A DNA stretch of 64,000 nt from Polytrichum commune (Eukaryota; Streptophyta; Polytrichopsida; Polytrichales; Polytrichaceae): NCBI GenBank assembly GCA_950295325.1, contig OX485804.1, forward strand, positions 25,792,001 through 25,856,000. The letters run 5' to 3'. Of the stretch, positions 62,348 through 64,000 are shown piece after piece. Every line of letters begins with the position of its first letter. Positions within the stretch are counted from its first letter, which is position 1. The notes beneath the pieces are model-generated. The model worked only from the letters and a program-made list of their open reading frames with translations. It searched no databases and had not been told where the DNA came from. The position numbers and the translations under genes were made by a program.

Positions 62348-63876
62348 TTAGGAACGGCAATCTGCTCCAACTGCTTCTTGCACTGACTTGAACCCATCAC
62401 GCTTCAGACAAGCAGCTAATTCCGCCTGCACACAGCAACATGTGGATGGTGAGCTAAGATTCAAGAATTTCACAAGTCAAATTAAATTCTGTGAAGTAAG
62501 GAGAACAGCAGAAGTTATACGTCCAAAAACTCGGGCACTTACACTGGACCTTGAGGGCCTATGACCATTAATCTAAAATCTCTCATTGGTGGAAAATGCC
62601 GATATTGTCCCACTACACTTTACACTAAAGGTTGATGGCGTAAGGGACCAAGAAAGTTTGAACAGATAAATATCCTACAGAGTCCTACATGGCATAAATT
62701 GGACCATATTACATAATCTACCAGATGTTGCATCAAACAAAATATGACACAAAATCCAGAGACCATGACACTTCAATTCTCACAACCCTTGATTCATCAT
62801 AACTTACTGTTTGGTAGGGGCCACATGAGTAGGATGGTAATGAAATAGAATTCGGTTGAGAGCCCGGTGGCATATGTCTTTATGCTACACCTAGAGGCCT
62901 GTTTCTACACAAAAATTTAATTCAAACTTTCTGCGGTACGGGCTTTGGATGGCCCTCAGAATTCAATGGTCGCGACCATTGGCCATAGTGTAAAGTGACC
63001 CCCCAGGCTTGCAATCAAAAAGCAGTGTAAAGACACAATGACAGAAGTGGACATTATTCCCAGATCTTGAGGCAACACTCCATAGAAATTTTTGAAGGGA
63101 GCATCCAGTAAATCTTTAGTATTCCAGCCCACCTTGATTCGAGGCAGGATGATTGGACCTTCATATGCTAGAGCTGTATAAAGCTGGACCAATGTGGCAC
63201 CTGCACGAATCTTCTTGTATGCATCTTCCCCACTGCATATCCATGAAACAAAAAACAGATTTATCATTCTGTTACAAATTTGACTCTTTCATTCAGGCAT
63301 GCCAGGGACACTGAAAAACAAAAATTGCTTCTTGCTCCAAATGGAGCTGGTATTGCGTAAATGGTTTAGCAGTGATTTCAATGCATGTGAATATTCAGAT
63401 TCAGCACAAACAAATTCTAACATGTCCCGTAATACATGGAATGCATGAATGTATGGACAAACCTGCTGATGCCACCACAGCCCACAAGAGGAATTTTACC
63501 CTGTTCCAGGATAACAAATGTAGGTGCGTAAGTACTTACTAACTCAAAGGAAAATCTCTAAAAACATCTCATTAGACAAGACCAAAAATTAATTGTCAAT
63601 CGAAAAGCTTAACAAATCAGCATTTGCAAGGACAGCATTTGGGCAATTTGCAACTAATCTCCATAACACATATTTTGCTCAAGCAAACAGTATCCAAACT
63701 TGCAAACAACAAGTGAAGCAAGAGATGTTGAGAATTACACGTGTGAGTTGATACATGTCACTAAGAACTTGTGTTGACAGCTTGAAGAGGGGCTTTCCAC
63801 TGAGGCCCCCAGTTTCCTCCGCATGAACTAAGCCAAGAACAGAGTCTGGTCTTGAAGTTGTTGTGTTGGACACTAC
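62348..63876 (-). CDS. PYRD: Dihydroorotate dehydrogenase (quinone), C-terminal exons; partial
   Basis: Four exons in gene order: 63876-63739, 63500-63463, 63232-63133 and 62425-62348, all in phase (0, 2, 0). They encode the last ~117 residues; the gene starts beyond the right edge of the window. Motifs are [65 protein letters not shown] and [20 protein letters not shown]. These form the FMN- and phosphate-binding end of class 2 DHODH. The enzyme oxidises dihydroorotate to orotate in pyrimidine synthesis, at the mitochondrial inner membrane in plants, passing electrons to quinone. The 38-base exon (63463-63500) is very small. YEGP replaces the usual Y-G-GP glycine with Glu. The last intron (62426-63132) carries MITE M4. 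The N-terminal targeting and membrane region cannot be judged. Confidence 0.92.
62533..63001. mobile_element. Harbinger/Tourist-like MITE, copy M4 (in DHODH intron)
   Basis: About 469 bp with the family ends: GGGCACTTACACTGGACC on the left and, from the right inverted, GGGTCACTTTACACTATGGC. The interior matches M1 in order (CTCTCATTGGTGGAAA, CCTACATGGCAT, AGACCATG.CACT, GGTTGAGAGCCCGGT). The target duplication is not preserved. It lies wholly inside the last DHODH intron. Confidence 0.8.
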
Positions 63877-63967
63877 CTGAGATAACAGATCCCCTGACAC
63901 ATTTAGAATTCTCTTTACAATGGTGTACTCCTAAAGGGGGGTTTCAAACTCGGTAATAAATGAAACT

Positions 63968-63991
63968 ATCTGGACTGGACTGGACTGGACT
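63968..63991. repeat. (GGACT)n microsatellite
   Basis: About four GGACT units near the right window edge, in an intron of the DHODH gene. Confidence 0.85.
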
Positions 63992-64000
63992 AGGGATGGT

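Overview
This window is eukaryotic nuclear DNA from a land plant. The evidence is the gene set: a plastid protein of the RPH1 type, a plant-style purple acid phosphatase, a mitochondrial-type dihydroorotate dehydrogenase, a Pns1/CTL choline-transporter-like protein, a plant CUE-domain protein and a VTT/DedA membrane protein. Five of the six genes are split by GT-AG introns, and one intron has a GC donor. Gene density is low: six genes in 64 kb. The rest is AT-rich DNA with many small non-autonomous transposons, tandem arrays and microsatellites. I cannot name the species. The low gene density and the divergence from the angiosperm homologues I remember would suit a large-genome non-flowering plant, but that is inference only.

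Layout. 1-9000: no intact gene, one Harbinger-like MITE at the left edge, two short tandem arrays, and possibly a decayed transposon ORF. 9012-9869 (-): CUE-domain protein, with a GC-rich leader containing telo-boxes up to about 11.4 kb. 11.5-12.4 kb: a large foldback element. 12.4-20.5 kb: intergenic, with two MITEs and a GC-rich patch. 20.6-23.7 kb (+): RPH1-like plastid protein in four exons. 26.7-29.6 kb (+): VTT-domain protein in four exons. 31.4-34.9 kb (-): choline-transporter-like protein in three exons, preceded by five tandem copies of a roughly 300-bp repeat. 36.4-52.6 kb: a long gene-poor stretch with nested MITEs, microsatellites and a CCGGTT-rich tandem array. 52.7-60.4 kb (+): purple acid phosphatase in 13 exons, preceded by three tandem copies of a roughly 350-bp unit and a (GA)n tract. 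62.3-63.9 kb (-): the last four exons of dihydroorotate dehydrogenase; the gene continues beyond the right edge.

The genes are ordinary housekeeping or membrane genes with no evident shared pathway, and nothing suggests an operon or gene cluster. The most notable features are structural. A TTA-flanked Harbinger/Tourist-like MITE family has five candidate copies, two of them inside introns. A near-palindromic element of about 880 bp lies upstream of the CUE gene. One MITE is nested inside another. Multi-copy tandem duplications of 185-370 bp sit in the leader, promoter or intron of three of the six genes. All exon coordinates were derived by eye from splice signals, reading-frame phase and family resemblance. 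No alignment or database search was run.
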